A stretch of 64,000 nt of DNA, taken from NCBI GenBank assembly GCA_027490225.1, contig JAIXYK010000063.1, positions 107,690-171,689 on the forward strand, written 5' to 3'. This document shows, one piece after another, positions 1-9,891 of the stretch (its first letter is position 1; each line of letters opens with the position of its first letter). The DNA is from Bacteroidota bacterium (GTDB taxonomy: Bacteria; Bacteroidota; Bacteroidia; M30B66). The position numbers and the translations under genes are program-made. The notes beneath the pieces are model-generated. The model searched no databases, was not told the DNA's origin, and saw nothing but the letters and a program-made list of their open reading frames with translations.

Positions 1-2400
1 ATTAAATGTTGTTCCAACTTGATCATCTGAAACAAGCACTAAAGCATCAGGGTCAGTTCCGAAAAACACATCATAAGTTGCTGCTGACCCGCCATTAGTC
101 CAAGATAGAATTGTATTAGCACTATTAATATCTGTAGCTAAATCTGCAGGAACTAAATTTGTTGCACATGCAGGAGGTTCTGCTAAAGCTTCAACAATAA
201 CTGTATAATCTTCTGTTTCACCCCAACCATTAGAAGGAATATCACAAGGATCGAACGCTGTAGGAGTTCCAAAGAATAATCTTGCTCTTAATCTTGTAGA
301 TCCAAGAGATGCTCCAGCAGGTACAACAATATCACCTGAAAGTGTTCCAGCTCCTGGAGTTAAGAAAGTTCCACTCAATTCTCCAACATCAGTAAAGTCA
401 CCATCTTGGTTCCAATCTGCCCAAACCATAACTCGGTCAGTTGTGAAGAAATTACCTATTGAGAAGTTCGCAGGGACCAAAGTTCCTTGAGTAACAACAG
501 TGCTAATTGATGTAAAGTCAGTGTAAGCAGGAGCATTCACACAACTAGATGGATTATTAATTGTTCCAAAAGCTGCATTAGAAATAAATTCTTGACCTGT
601 ACCGCACGTTAGTGTAACTGTACCACCATGTTCAGCAGGACAATATGATAGTTCATTTGCAACAGTAAATGATAAAGTGTCACACCCTACAGCAGGACCA
701 GAAGCATTTGAAGGAACTACTGTCCAGAAATAAGTCGTTCCAGGAACAATTGTTGGAGGAGTAAAGGAAGTTCCTGTTTGATTATCTGAAACTAATGTCA
801 TACTGTTTGCATCAGTTCCATAATAAACATCATAAGAGCTAGTTATACCAGCACCAGGTGACCACGATAAGTTGCTTGTTGTTAATACACCAGTAGCTAA
901 ATCTGCAGGTGATAAATTAACTGCACACTCGGCAGGAATTCCAGTAGTTTGACAAATAACATCAGCGTCCCAACCAACACGAATTCCTGAACCATCAGAT
1001 ATAAATACAAAAGTTAAAGCCCCTGATGGATGAGAAGAAACAAAAGGACCTGGTATGCCTGTTCCCCAGAAAGCTCCAGGTTGAGTTAAAGGCCCAAATG
1101 CATTACCAGCTGGATTTCCTGATGAAATTAATGGTGAAGTCACATCTGGTCCATCATACACATAAAGTCCGTCCCAAGTTGCTTCTGTATTAAAACTATT
1201 AAATGTAACCTGTAAGGTTGAATTCGGCGTACTTGGTGTTATTGTTAAAGTTTGATTAACATCATTATCATATTCACCATCAACACCTCCCATATCATAG
1301 AAATTTGCATTACATGTGGTAACACTTATTCCATCTTCCATGATAATGTCGATTGTACCGCTAGTTGTAAAACTTGTCACAGCACATGTCGAATTCTCTC
1401 CAACTAAATTAGAAGGAAGAATTTGCCAGTAGTAAGTTGTATTTAATTCTAGAACACCGGCATTGAATGTTGTGCCTATCTGATTATCTGAAACCAAAAC
1501 TAAAGCATCTGGATCAGAACCAAATAAAACATCATAAGTAGCAGCTGTTGAGCTACCTAACCATGATAAGGTTAATTGATTAGAATTAATTTCCGTTGCT
1601 AAGTCTGCTGGGAATAAATTAGTTGAACATTCAGGAACAGAAGTTAATGCTTCAACAATAACAGTATAGTCTTCTGTTTCTCCATACTCATTTGAAGGAA
1701 TTCCGCAAGGATCGAAAGAATCAGGAGTTCCATAGAACAATCTAGCTCTTAATCTAGTAGCACCTAATGTTGCATCTGCAGGAACAATGATGTTTCCAGA
1801 TAATATGCCTGCTCCAGGTGTTAAGAATGTTCCGCTTAATTCTCCAGCATCAACAAAGTCACCATCTTGATTCCAGTCAGCCCATACCATAACTCTATCG
1901 GTAGTAAAGAAATTAGTTATTTCAAAATTCGCAGCTACTTGGGATCCTTGAGTTACTGTAGTACTAATAGAAGTATAATCTGAATACGCAGGATCTACAA
2001 CACAGTCAGAAGCATTGTCAATAGTTCCAAATGATGAATTTGAAATAAATTCTTGAAGTGTGCCTTCGCAATTTAACACAGCATCTAATCCACCATGAGC
2101 AGCAACGCAATAAGAAACCTCACTTGCAATTGTAAAAGATAAAGTATCGCAACCAACTGAAGATCCATCTGAGTTAGATGAAATTATCGTCCAAAAATAA
2201 GTTGTGTTTGGCAAAAGTGAAGCAGGAGTATATGTTGTACCTGTTTGATTATTAGATACCAATGTCATGCTATTTGCATCAGTGCCAAAATATACGTCAT
2301 AGCTTGTAGTTAAAACAGCTCCAGAAGACCATGATAAAGTCGAAGTTGTAGGTACATCGGTCGATAAATCAGATGGTGATAAATTTGTAGCACAATCTGC
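1..2400 (-). repeat. higher-order coding repeat, period about 1.46 kb
   Basis: Within the giant gene the four-module block FnIII-GEVED-FnIII-CUB occurs once complete (about 936-2400) and starts again (1-935). Equivalent landmarks, such as the SDDQVGTTF and SDNQIGTTF segments near 15-30 and 1475-1495 and the GEVED ends near 230 and 1690, are offset by about 1.46 kb. The DNA is similar but clearly diverged between copies, so this is an old internal duplication rather than a recent or assembly-induced one. Confidence 0.75.
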
Positions 2401-5400
2401 AGCAACACCTACCAATACGCATCTTACGTCAGCATCCCAACCGAATTCGATAACAGAACCATCTGATGTAAAGTTAAAAGTAAGTGCACCAGAAGGATCT
2501 GAAGAAGTAATTAAACCAGGATTATCATTACTAGTAAAAGGAGAACCAGCTACTTCTGGGAATGTATTGTCTGGTCCATCATAAATTGTTAAGAAATCTG
2601 AGAAGTTCTCTAAAAAGAAAGTATTAAATTCTACTTGAACAGCAGAATTTGCTGCACCAGGTAGTATTGTCAATGTTTGATCAACGTTATTGCTATAATC
2701 ACCATTTGCTCCGCCCATATCATAGAAATTAGCATCACAAGTAGTAACTGAAATACCATCTTCCATAATTATATCTACAGAAGTTGAAGTTGTGAATGAA
2801 TTCACCGCACAATTACTAGCACTTCCAGCATTGTTATATGGAACAATCTGATAGAAATAAGTTGTACTAACATCTAGTGTAGGCAGATCAAAAGAACTTG
2901 TAGTAACGTTTGTTCCAACTTCAACCAATGCATCTGGATCTGTTCCGAAGAAAACATCATAACCAGCAGTTATTCCAGCTCCAGCTGACCAAGATAAATT
3001 AGATGCTGTAGAAACATTAGTAGCTAAATTTGTAGGAGAGAATGAGGTTGCACAATTTGCAGGATCACCAACAGAAACACACGAAATTGTTGCATCCCAT
3101 CCAGCTTCTAATCCGCTAAAATCTGAGAAGAAAACAAACGTTAAACAACCATCAGTAGATGAAGAAGTGAATGTCCCAATATCTTGATTTACTCCATAAA
3201 AGAATTCATTTCCATTTGCAGGGTTAATAAATGCTGTTCCTCCAGCATTCATTCCGCTGTAGATACTCAAAGCATCATAAGGATCTGCTGGATCAAATGC
3301 TTCTTCGACGTCGAAACTATTGAATGTAACTTGAATTGCCGTATTTGGTGTACTTGGACAAATAACTTGGGTATAATCCTCATTATTTAAATAATCGCCA
3401 TCTACACCTTCTGAATCATAGAAATTACCTCCGCAAGTATTGGCAGTATCATTTGACATAATAACGTCTAAAATGACAACTGGCTCGCTAGTAGTAAAGT
3501 TACTAATAGAGCAGAAAGTCGCTTCTCCGTTTGCATTTGATGGAACTATTTGCCAGAAATATTGTGTTCCTGCAATAAGACCAGAAGGAGAATAACTTGT
3601 TCCTGGCTGGTTATCGGAAACTAAATCTAAACTTTGAAAATCAGTTCCAAAATAAACATCATAAGCTGTTGGTATTCCTCCTTGAGTATTTGGATTCCAA
3701 GATAACTCAGTATTTAATGGTTGATCAATTGATCCTGTTGCTGGTGTTAAATCCAATAAACATAATGGAGCTGCATTAGCTTCTACACAACTAATAGTTG
3801 CTGCCCATCCATTTGCTGTAAGTGATGCATCTGAAGTAAATATTACTGTTAAAGCGCCATCAGGTGCAGATGAAGTAACTGTTGTTGGAGCAGTTGTTCC
3901 AGAAAAGATACCAATTACATTTCCAAAAAATGGATCTGAACCATCAATGATTATCATTCCATCAACAGAAGTTGGATCTAAATCAAATTGAGTAAAGTCT
4001 AATTGTACAACACTTCCAGATGTTGCAGGGAATAATGTAAATATAAAACTTTCATTATCAGAATATTGTCCAGACTGTCCACCAGCATCAGTAAATGTTC
4101 CAGAACAAACGGTCACTTGACCATTTGTAATAAGCACATCATTATTTTGACTTGCTGCAGTAGTAAAGCTATTAACAGAGCATCCTTCTGATGGTCCATT
4201 TTGATTAGATGGCACTACTTGCCAGAAATAAGTTGTATTAGGAGAAAATGCTGTTGCAGGCTGAAATTCAGTTGAAGTTAAATCATTACCTGCAAGAACC
4301 AAAGCATCAGCTGCAGTTCCAATAAATAAATCATACCCAGTTGGGGCTCCACCTGAAGATTCCCATGCAAAACCAACATTTACATTTTGATTGGTAGCAA
4401 GGTTAGCAGGAGAAAGGTTAGTAGCACATGGTGGTACAGTTGTGTTAGGAATACAATTAATTGTAGCGCTCCAACCAGAATTTGTATTAGAGAAATCAGA
4501 AACAAATTGAAAAGTTAAAGAACCATTTATTGCGTCTGATAAGAATGTTAAAGGAGCAGTTAAATCTCCAGTTAAAATTGCCAATACAGGAGCTGAGGTT
4601 GAATTCCCATTATAAACAGTTAAAAAATCAACTCCATCCTCAACAGAAAATTCGTTGAATGTAACTGAAATAAGGTTATTAGCTGCATCAGGAGTAAATG
4701 TTATTGTTTGATTTTCGTCATTTTGATAATCACCATTTAAATCTCCAGTATCAGTAAAAACTCCAGAGCAAACTGTTTGGTCAGCATCTGCAATTGTTAT
4801 TGATGTTGAAACAGCAGCAGCTGTAGTAAAGGACAATGTATTACAATCTGGATTTGAACCGTTACCATTTACTGGCGAAATTCTGTAAAAATATGTAGTT
4901 GAAGGTAGTAAAACTCCTGGTTCATACGAAGTAACTGCAACACTGCCTGCTAAATCAGGATTAGCAGATGTTCCAAAAAACACGTCATAAGAAGTTGGGG
5001 TTCCAGTACCTGCAGTCCATGAAAGATCCGAATTAATATCTACATCAGTAGCATTCAGAGCTGGAGATAAATTAGTTACACATCCTGGTACTAAATTTAA
5101 CGGTACACAAGAAATTACAGATTCCCAACCAGCTGCGTTCAAAATATTATCTGATTCGAATGAGAAAGTTAAAGCACCTTCAATATTTGTTGCATTTAAA
5201 ATGTTAGGAATGTTAGATGAAGTAAAAACTCCTAAAGATGGAGCATTTATGTCAGAACCATCGTAAACAGTTAATTGATCTCCATCAGCTAATACAAAAG
5301 TTGAAAAATCAACTTGAACAGCACTAGCAGGTGTAGAAGGATTAATTGTTAAAACAAAAGATTCGTCATTTGAATAATTTGAAAGATCTGCCCCGCTGTC

Positions 5401-7146
5401 ATAAAAATTACCTGAACAAGCAGAAACAGTTCCGTTGCTCATAAGAATTCCGGCAGCTGGTGAAACCACTGTAAAAGACCTAATCTCACATCCAGTTGCT
5501 TCTCCAGTTGCATTTGAAGGTACAATTGAATAAAAATAGGTTTCAGATGGAGTTAAAGTTCCTGGGTCAAATGTAGTTCCAGCTTGATCATTTGAAACTA
5601 ATGAAGGATTCGCATCAGTGCCAAAATAAACATCATAAGATGTAGGTGAACCCGAACCTGCCGACCAAGAAATAGTCGCGTTAGTTGGTTGGTTAGTAGC
5701 ACCATTAGTAATATTAAAATTAGATGCGCAAGAAGGAACTTCACTAGCTACATCACCAAAATTTAACTTAAACAATTGAACAGTACCAATATCACCAGCA
5801 AAATCATCACAAGCACGTAGCTTCCAAACACCATTTGGGTCAATATTAGTATTAAAATCATTTAAATTCCCTTCAGGAATAAATGATCCAATAAATGGAG
5901 CCGTTGAACCAGCAATTGCAGTAGAAGCATTCATTCTAAAAAGTGCTGTTTGTGAACAGTCTTCTAATGAATAAGCTCCATAATCTGCACCTGAACCTCC
6001 ATTATCGCTAGACAATAAAACAACAACTCCAGTAGGAGACTCTAGAAATAAATCTAAATCAGCAGCCATATTGTGTGAGATAATTATCTCAACAGATTTA
6101 AGTTCTTTAGTTGTTCCCAAATTTGCTAGCCCAGAAACATTAATCGAAGAAAGAGATGAATTAGGACATGCATTATCAGGAATAACATTTCCTAAACCAC
6201 AGGCTGTAGAGAAACTATCTCCAACTTGAGGTCCTTGCGGGTCAGATGGTAAAACAATAACGTAATCTTCAGTTTCACCAAGAGTTGCACTTCCGCAAGG
6301 ATCGATAAACGCGCCAGAAGGAATAGTGAACACTTGACGTACTCTAAGTCTTGTAGCTCCGGCAACTCCAGTTGTTGGAGTTGTAAAATTAATTGTTCCT
6401 AACTGATTAGGCGAAAGAATTATTTGCCCTAGTCGTTCATCTTCTGTAAATGTGTTATCTCCATTATAATCAATCCAAGCCGCAACACGTTCTTGGAATG
6501 TAGGATTGTTCTTAATGCTAATTGTATAACTAGTGTTAAAGTTAAGTGAAGTACTTAAATTAGAAAAGAAAGTATAAGCTGCTCCGCCAGTTGAACCTGA
6601 ATTTTGATTATTGATAGCACCAAGACTAACACCATTAATAAAATCACCACCAGATGTACCTGCTGTATAAGTTGGAGTGCAATATCCTAAACCAGCTCCA
6701 GTACCAATAAGAGTAATTACAATTTGGCCGCATTGATTTACATTTGAAATACATGTATTACCAGGCCCTGTTTCATCTAATAAAATATCATATGAACCAG
6801 TAGTTGTAGGTGTAAAATCTATTCTAGAAGCTAGACCACAGAAATCATCATTAAAACCAACTGATGCACCCCCAGCTGTAGGGTAAATACTTAATCTGGT
6901 ATCTAACCCAGCATCACTGCCACATGCAGAAATACGGTAAGTAGAGCCAGCTTGAAAACCAGAGAATCTAACAAATTCACCTGGATAAATACAACCTAAT
7001 TGGGCACCAGAAGAGGCACCAACAACAGTTGGAACACTTGCAAAAGTTAACAAAGTATTATTGTTAGCACACTGACTAAACAGTGGAGAACTCAATGAGC
7101 CCAAAAACAATGTTATGAGTGTAAGAAGCGAGTAAATCTTTTTCAT
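1..7146 (-). CDS. giant secreted repeat protein, 3'-truncated by window edge
   Basis: From the ATG at 7144-7146 the minus-strand frame stays open for 2,382 codons to base 1, so the C-terminus lies outside the window. Residues 1-21 look like a Sec signal peptide. A pre-peptidase-like beta domain follows, then a GEVED domain (about 6260-6550, ending GETEDYVIVL) and a proprotein-convertase P-like domain (about 5770-6225). The rest alternates fibronectin-III-like modules (YDVYFGTD, TYFW.I.PSN) with CUB-like modules (C..FYD.G, VYDG, GW). CUB-like modules lie near 5095-5460, 4440-4800, 3780-4120, 3075-3460, 2405-2790 and 950-1350. Two more GEVED modules lie near 1650-1960 and 190-500. The architecture fits a surface adhesin or cell-envelope protein, probably T9SS-exported, but the sorting domain would be beyond base 1. 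The gene lies 35 bp after a small exported-protein gene, and an AT palindrome (7164-7175) sits in that gap. No catalytic motif was seen. Confidence 0.9.
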   Translation of the reverse strand, partial: MKKIYSLLTLITLFLGSLSSPLFSQCANNNTLLTFASVPTVVGASSGAQLGCIYPGEFVRFSGFQAGSTYRISACGSDAGLDTRLSIYPTAGGASVGFNDDFCGLASRIDFTPTTTGSYDILLDETGPGNTCISNVNQCGQIVITLIGTGAGLGYCTPTYTAGTSGGDFINGVSLGAINNQNSGSTGGAAYTFFSNLSTSLNFNTSYTISIKNNPTFQERVAAWIDYNGDNTFTEDERLGQIILSPNQLGTINFTTPTTGVAGATRLRVRQVFTIPSGAFIDPCGSATLGETEDYVIVLPSDPQGPQVGDSFSTACGLGNVIPDNACPNSSLSSINVSGLANLGTTKELKSVEIIISHNMAADLDLFLESPTGVVVLLSSDNGGSGADYGAYSLEDCSQTALFRMNASTAIAGSTAPFIGSFIPEGNLNDFNTNIDPNGVWKLRACDDFAGDIGTVQLFKLNFGDVASEVPSCASNFNITNGATNQPTNATISWSAGSGSPTSYDVYFGTDANPSLVSNDQAGTTFDPGTLTPSETYFYSIVPSNATGEATGCEIRSFTVVSPAAGILMSNGTVSACSGNFYDSGADLSNYSNDESFVLTINPSTPASAVQVDFSTFVLADGDQLTVYDGSDINAPSLGVFTSSNIPNILNATNIEGALTFSFESDNILNAAGWESVISCVPLNLVPGCVTNLSPALNATDVDINSDLSWTAGTGTPTSYDVFFGTSANPDLAGSVAVTSYEPGVLLPSTTYFYRISPVNGNGSNPDCNTLSFTTAAAVSTSITIADADQTVCSGVFTDTGDLNGDYQNDENQTITFTPDAANNLISVTFNEFSVEDGVDFLTVYNGNSTSAPVLAILTGDLTAPLTFLSDAINGSLTFQFVSDFSNTNSGWSATINCIPNTTVPPCATNLSPANLATNQNVNVGFAWESSGGAPTGYDLFIGTAADALVLAGNDLTSTEFQPATAFSPNTTYFWQVVPSNQNGPSEGCSVNSFTTAASQNNDVLITNGQVTVCSGTFTDAGGQSGQYSDNESFIFTLFPATSGSVVQLDFTQFDLDPTSVDGMIIIDGSDPFFGNVIGIFSGTTAPTTVTSSAPDGALTVIFTSDASLTANGWAATISCVEANAAPLCLLDLTPATGSIDQPLNTELSWNPNTQGGIPTAYDVYFGTDFQSLDLVSDNQPGTSYSPSGLIAGTQYFWQIVPSNANGEATFCSISNFTTSEPVVILDVIMSNDTANTCGGNFYDSEGVDGDYLNNEDYTQVICPSTPNTAIQVTFNSFDVEEAFDPADPYDALSIYSGMNAGGTAFINPANGNEFFYGVNQDIGTFTSSSTDGCLTFVFFSDFSGLEAGWDATISCVSVGDPANCATSFSPTNLATNVSTASNLSWSAGAGITAGYDVFFGTDPDALVEVGTNVTTSSFDLPTLDVSTTYFYQIVPYNNAGSASNCAVNSFTTSTSVDIIMEDGISVTTCDANFYDMGGANGDYSNNVDQTLTILPGAANSAVQVEFNTFFLENFSDFLTIYDGPDNTFPEVAGSPFTSNDNPGLITSSDPSGALTFNFTSDGSVIEFGWDADVRCVLVGVAADCATNLSPSDLSTDVPTTSTLSWSSGAVLTTSYDVYFGTDANSMTLVSNNQTGTTYTPASLLPNTTYFWTIISSNSDGSSVGCDTLSFTIASEVSYCVAAHGGLDAVLNCEGTLQEFISNSSFGTIDNASDCVVDPAYSDYTSISTTVTQGSQVAANFEITNFFTTDRVMVWADWNQDGDFVDAGELSGTFLTPGAGILSGNIIVPADATLGATRLRARLFYGTPDSFDPCGIPSNEYGETEDYTVIVEALTSVPECSTNLFPADLATEINSNQLTLSWLGSSTAATYDVLFGSDPDALVLVSDNQIGTTFNAGVLELNTTYYWQILPSNLVGENSTCAVTSFTTSGTIDIIMEDGISVTTCNANFYDMGGVDGEYDNDVNQTLTITPSTPNSTLQVTFNSFNTEATWDGLYVYDGPDVTSPLISSGNPAGNAFGPLTQPGAFWGTGIPGPFVSSHPSGALTFVFISDGSGIRVGWDADVICQTTGIPAECAVNLSPADLATGVLTTSNLSWSPGAGITSSYDVYYGTDANSMTLVSDNQTGTSFTPPTIVPGTTYFWTVVPSNASGPAVGCDTLSFTVANELSYCPAEHGGTVTLTCGTGQEFISNAAFGTINNPSSCVNAPAYTDFTSISTVVTQGTLVPANFSIGNFFTTDRVMVWADWNQDGDFTDVGELSGTFLTPGAGTLSGDIVVPAGASLGSTRLRARLFFGTPTAFDPCDIPSNGWGETEDYTVIVEALAEPPACATNLVPADLATDINSANTILSWTNGGSAATYDVFFGTDPDALVLVSDDQVGTTFN

Positions 7147-7181
7147 TTTGTTTATTTGGATATACATATATATGTGTAGAA

Positions 7182-7727
7182 TTATTTAGAAGAATTAGAA
7201 TGGTCAATTCTTTTAAGTGTTGAAGGATTCTCTTTTCGAAGTTCCTTCAAATAATTTTGATATGCTTCAGGATTTTCATTTATCCATTTAGCCTTATTTG
7301 CAGAATAATTCTTTTCGTCTAACTCGAAATTACCTGTAGAAACATATTTTGGGAATCCAGGTAACTCAATAATTGTAGTTTGTCTTATGTTTGAAACCTT
7401 ACTTTTTTCAACATCAGTAGTATTTGACATTGATTCTTTTCTTTCCAAATTCTTAGAACGAGAAGGGTCATTTTTAACATCTCCGCTTAATGGAGCGTTT
7501 TGAACTTCTTTAAGAATCTGATTGCGTTTCAATTCTTTTTCATTCCAATCCTTAACAGCTTGCTCATGCGCTATTTTATCTGAAACTGGATTTCCAGTAG
7601 ATTTTAAGACAGGATATGGGTTAGGTTTGAGATTCCCATTTGAATTGTTTTGCGCTGAAACCGCCACTGGTAGGAGCAGTAAAAGTGCAAAAGCAAACTG
7701 AAGTTGAAAGCTTGTAAAGTGTTTCAT
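7182..7727 (-). CDS. small exported protein of unknown function
   Basis: A 181-aa protein with an N-terminal signal peptide (hydrophobic FAFALLLLLPVAVSA, cleavage likely after VSA). The mature part is polar and charged. It carries two related segments built around a short PGFP/NPYP-type motif: NPYPVLKSTGNPVSDK near residues 36-51 and FPKYVSTGNFELDEKNY near 124-140, each followed by a helical, Lys/Glu-rich stretch. I recall similar proteins with the NPYP..K.TGNP motif from Bacteroidota, without an assigned function. It is directly upstream of, and probably cotranscribed with, the giant repeat protein. No enzymatic residues are recognisable. Confidence 0.7.
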   Translation of the reverse strand: MKHFTSFQLQFAFALLLLLPVAVSAQNNSNGNLKPNPYPVLKSTGNPVSDKIAHEQAVKDWNEKELKRNQILKEVQNAPLSGDVKNDPSRSKNLERKESMSNTTDVEKSKVSNIRQTTIIELPGFPKYVSTGNFELDEKNYSANKAKWINENPEAYQNYLKELRKENPSTLKRIDHSNSSK

Positions 7728-7781
7728 AATTTTTAATGGTTTGTTAAATCTTTGCTGCGACTAAATTCTTAGTCATCTGAG

Positions 7782-7808
7782 CAAAAATATTGAAATCTTT
7801 CTCACAAA
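7782..7808 (-). promoter_or_regulatory. putative promoter for the 7727 minus-strand unit
   Basis: On the minus strand a TATTTTTG box (7782-7789) matches the Bacteroidota -7 consensus TAnnTTTG. A TTTG (7805-7808) lies 15 bp upstream, slightly closer than the usual spacing for the -33 box. The predicted start is about 50 bp before the ATG at 7727. Confidence 0.4.
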
Positions 7809-8012
7809 AAAATCTTTAATGAAAAAAGATATAACAACCTTACATATTGATTTTATGGTATTTACGGTTTTAAAGATAGTAACTCTTAAAGTTATTCAAC
7901 TTAATCCTAGCTAAATTACGTCGTAAAAAGTGAGAAATTAAGGTATTTCTTACTAAAGACGCATTCGTTAAGAATGACTTGACTAAAACATCATTTACAC
8001 TTGAATTAAATC

Positions 8013-8020
8013 TATATTTG
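8013..8020 (+). promoter_or_regulatory. putative -7 box for yidC
   Basis: TATATTTG matches TAnnTTTG and lies 16 bp before the yidC ATG (8037). No convincing -33 TTTG is present at the right distance, so this is a half-site call. Confidence 0.4.
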
Positions 8021-8036
8021 CAGCCATTTTTAAAAT

Positions 8037-9887
8037 ATGGATCGTAATTCTCTTCTCGGCCTTTTGTTAATAGGTCTAATTTTAATAGGTGCAGTATACC
8101 TTAACCAACCTGACAAAGAAACGCTTGAAAAAATGCGTAATGAATTTGTTGCAGATTCATTAAAAAAAGCAAAATCAGAAAATATTAAAGCAGCTTCTAA
8201 TTTGAGTGCAGACTCAAAAGTAGGTGGTTCGATTACCAATGATGATTCCTTGTCTGAAATATCAAAATATTTACACTTAAAAGATTTCTCAAATACATCA
8301 TCTTTAAAAGACAGTGTTATTATTCTTGAAAATGACTTATTAAAAGCAAAAGTAAATTTAAAAGGGGCCTCAATAAATTACGTAGAATTAAAAAATTATA
8401 AAACCTGGGATAAAAAACCTGTTATATTATTTAATTCAGATACTGCTGTTTTAAATTTTGCCATACCGCTTACGAATGGAAATGTTAATTCAAGTGAAAT
8501 TAATTTTTCAAAGTATTCTTTCTCGAATAATTTACTAGTTCTGGAAGCTAAAACAAACGATAATAAATCAATTAAAGTAAAGTACCAACTAACTAATAAT
8601 TCATATTTAATTAAATCAAGTATTGAATTAAATGGTATTGATTTAATTTATAATAAAGTTGCTGATAAAATTAATTTTAATTGGGCTATTTCTGCAAATA
8701 GACAAGAGAAGAATATCGAAAATGAAAGAAACAATACAACAATCTGTTACAATTATACAAACGATGGCGATACTGATATAGATAAAATAAATCCCTTGTC
8801 TAATGAAAAATTAGTTATAGAAGGAACTTCAAAATGGATTGCTTTTAAACAACAGTTTTTTAGTGCTGGATTAATCACTGAAAATAATATTAATGATAAT
8901 GCAAATATTGAAACGAAAATAAGTGCATCTGATAAAAATACAAAAGACCTTTCAGCAAATTTTGATATTCCATTTAATCAAGCAAAAGATAAATCAATTA
9001 ATTTTAGTTTTTATTTTGGCCCTAATGATTTTAGCACCTTAAAAACTGTTGGAAATGATTTTCAAAAACTAATTCCATTAGGATGGGGAATATTTGGAGC
9101 AGTAAATAAATTTATTGTTATTCCTGTATTTAAATTTCTTGATGATTACAATTTAAATTATGGAATTGTAATTCTCTTGTTGACACTTGTTATCAAACTA
9201 TTATTATTTCCTTTCCAATATCGTTCTTATTTGTCTCAAGCAAAAATGAGAGTTCTTAAACCTGAACTCGATGAGTTAAATAAGCAATATGAAAACGAAG
9301 ATGCAGTAAAAAAACAACAAGCCGTTATGAGTTTGTACAAACAAGCCGGTGTGAATCCTTTAGGAGGTTGTGTTCCTTTGCTGTTTCAAATTCCAATTCT
9401 ATTTGCTCTTTTCAATTTCTTTCCGAATGCAATCGAATTAAGGCAACAATCATTTCTTTGGGCAGACGATTTATCTACGTACGATTCTGTTTTAACCCTT
9501 CCATTTGAAATTCCATTTTACGGAACCCATGTAAGCTTATTTGCATTATTAATGACCATTTCAACGATTATATATACTAGAATGAATAATCAACTTTCTG
9601 GTACAAATGCACAAATGCCTCAATTAAAATGGATGATGTATTTAATGCCGGTAATTTTCTTATTCGTTTTAAATAGCTATGCTTCAGGATTAAACTATTA
9701 TTATTTCTTAGCTAACATAATAACTTTCGGACAACAGTTTGCATTTCAAAAATTGGTTGATGATAAAAAGATTCATGCCCAGATTCAATTGAATAAACTA
9801 AAACCAAAAGCAGCTAAAGTATCTGGATTCCAGCAGAAATTAGAAGAAATGGCAAAAAAGAGAGGTATCCAACCTCCAGGAAAATAG
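8037..9887 (+). CDS. yidC: membrane protein insertase YidC
   Basis: The 616-aa protein has the Gram-negative YidC layout. It has one N-terminal membrane segment (about residues 6-22), a large periplasmic beta domain (about 60-340) and the conserved insertase core from about residue 350. Core signatures include the amphipathic segment near LNYGIVILLL, the charged cytoplasmic loop with QAKMRVLKPELDEL, NPLGGCVPLLFQIPI, and a final pair of membrane helices. The tail is basic (KKRGIQPPGK), as expected for ribosome contact. The protein inserts and folds inner-membrane proteins with or without SecYEG. The gene is convergent with the antiporter gene, with only 4 bp between stops. Confidence 0.96.
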   Translation: MDRNSLLGLLLIGLILIGAVYLNQPDKETLEKMRNEFVADSLKKAKSENIKAASNLSADSKVGGSITNDDSLSEISKYLHLKDFSNTSSLKDSVIILENDLLKAKVNLKGASINYVELKNYKTWDKKPVILFNSDTAVLNFAIPLTNGNVNSSEINFSKYSFSNNLLVLEAKTNDNKSIKVKYQLTNNSYLIKSSIELNGIDLIYNKVADKINFNWAISANRQEKNIENERNNTTICYNYTNDGDTDIDKINPLSNEKLVIEGTSKWIAFKQQFFSAGLITENNINDNANIETKISASDKNTKDLSANFDIPFNQAKDKSINFSFYFGPNDFSTLKTVGNDFQKLIPLGWGIFGAVNKFIVIPVFKFLDDYNLNYGIVILLLTLVIKLLLFPFQYRSYLSQAKMRVLKPELDELNKQYENEDAVKKQQAVMSLYKQAGVNPLGGCVPLLFQIPILFALFNFFPNAIELRQQSFLWADDLSTYDSVLTLPFEIPFYGTHVSLFALLMTISTIIYTRMNNQLSGTNAQMPQLKWMMYLMPVIFLFVLNSYASGLNYYYFLANIITFGQQFAFQKLVDDKKIHAQIQLNKLKPKAAKVSGFQQKLEEMAKKRGIQPPGK

Positions 9888-9891
9888 AAAG

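Larger units (their letters stand above)
7728..8036. other. divergent intergenic region
   Basis: This 309-bp AT-rich gap separates the minus-strand exported-protein unit from yidC. It holds a putative promoter for each side (7782-7808 minus, 8013-8020 plus) and a weak 6-bp hairpin (AGAAAT/ATTTCT near 7933-7950). No ORF, RNA gene or repeat was recognised in it. Confidence 0.5.

Noticed and set aside
3184..3779. Short plus-strand frames within the left 7 kb
   Set aside because: They are antisense to the giant minus-strand gene and have no start signals or family features.
1..7146. Regularly spaced similar sequences that could look like a repeat array or CRISPR
   Set aside because: The repeats are long, diverged and in one open reading frame encoding protein modules; there are no short identical repeats with unique spacers.
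7164..7175. ACATATATATGT palindrome before the giant gene as an operator
   Set aside because: A 12-bp A/T-rich palindrome in a short spacer is plausible by chance, and no regulator gene is nearby; kept only as a note in the gene entry.
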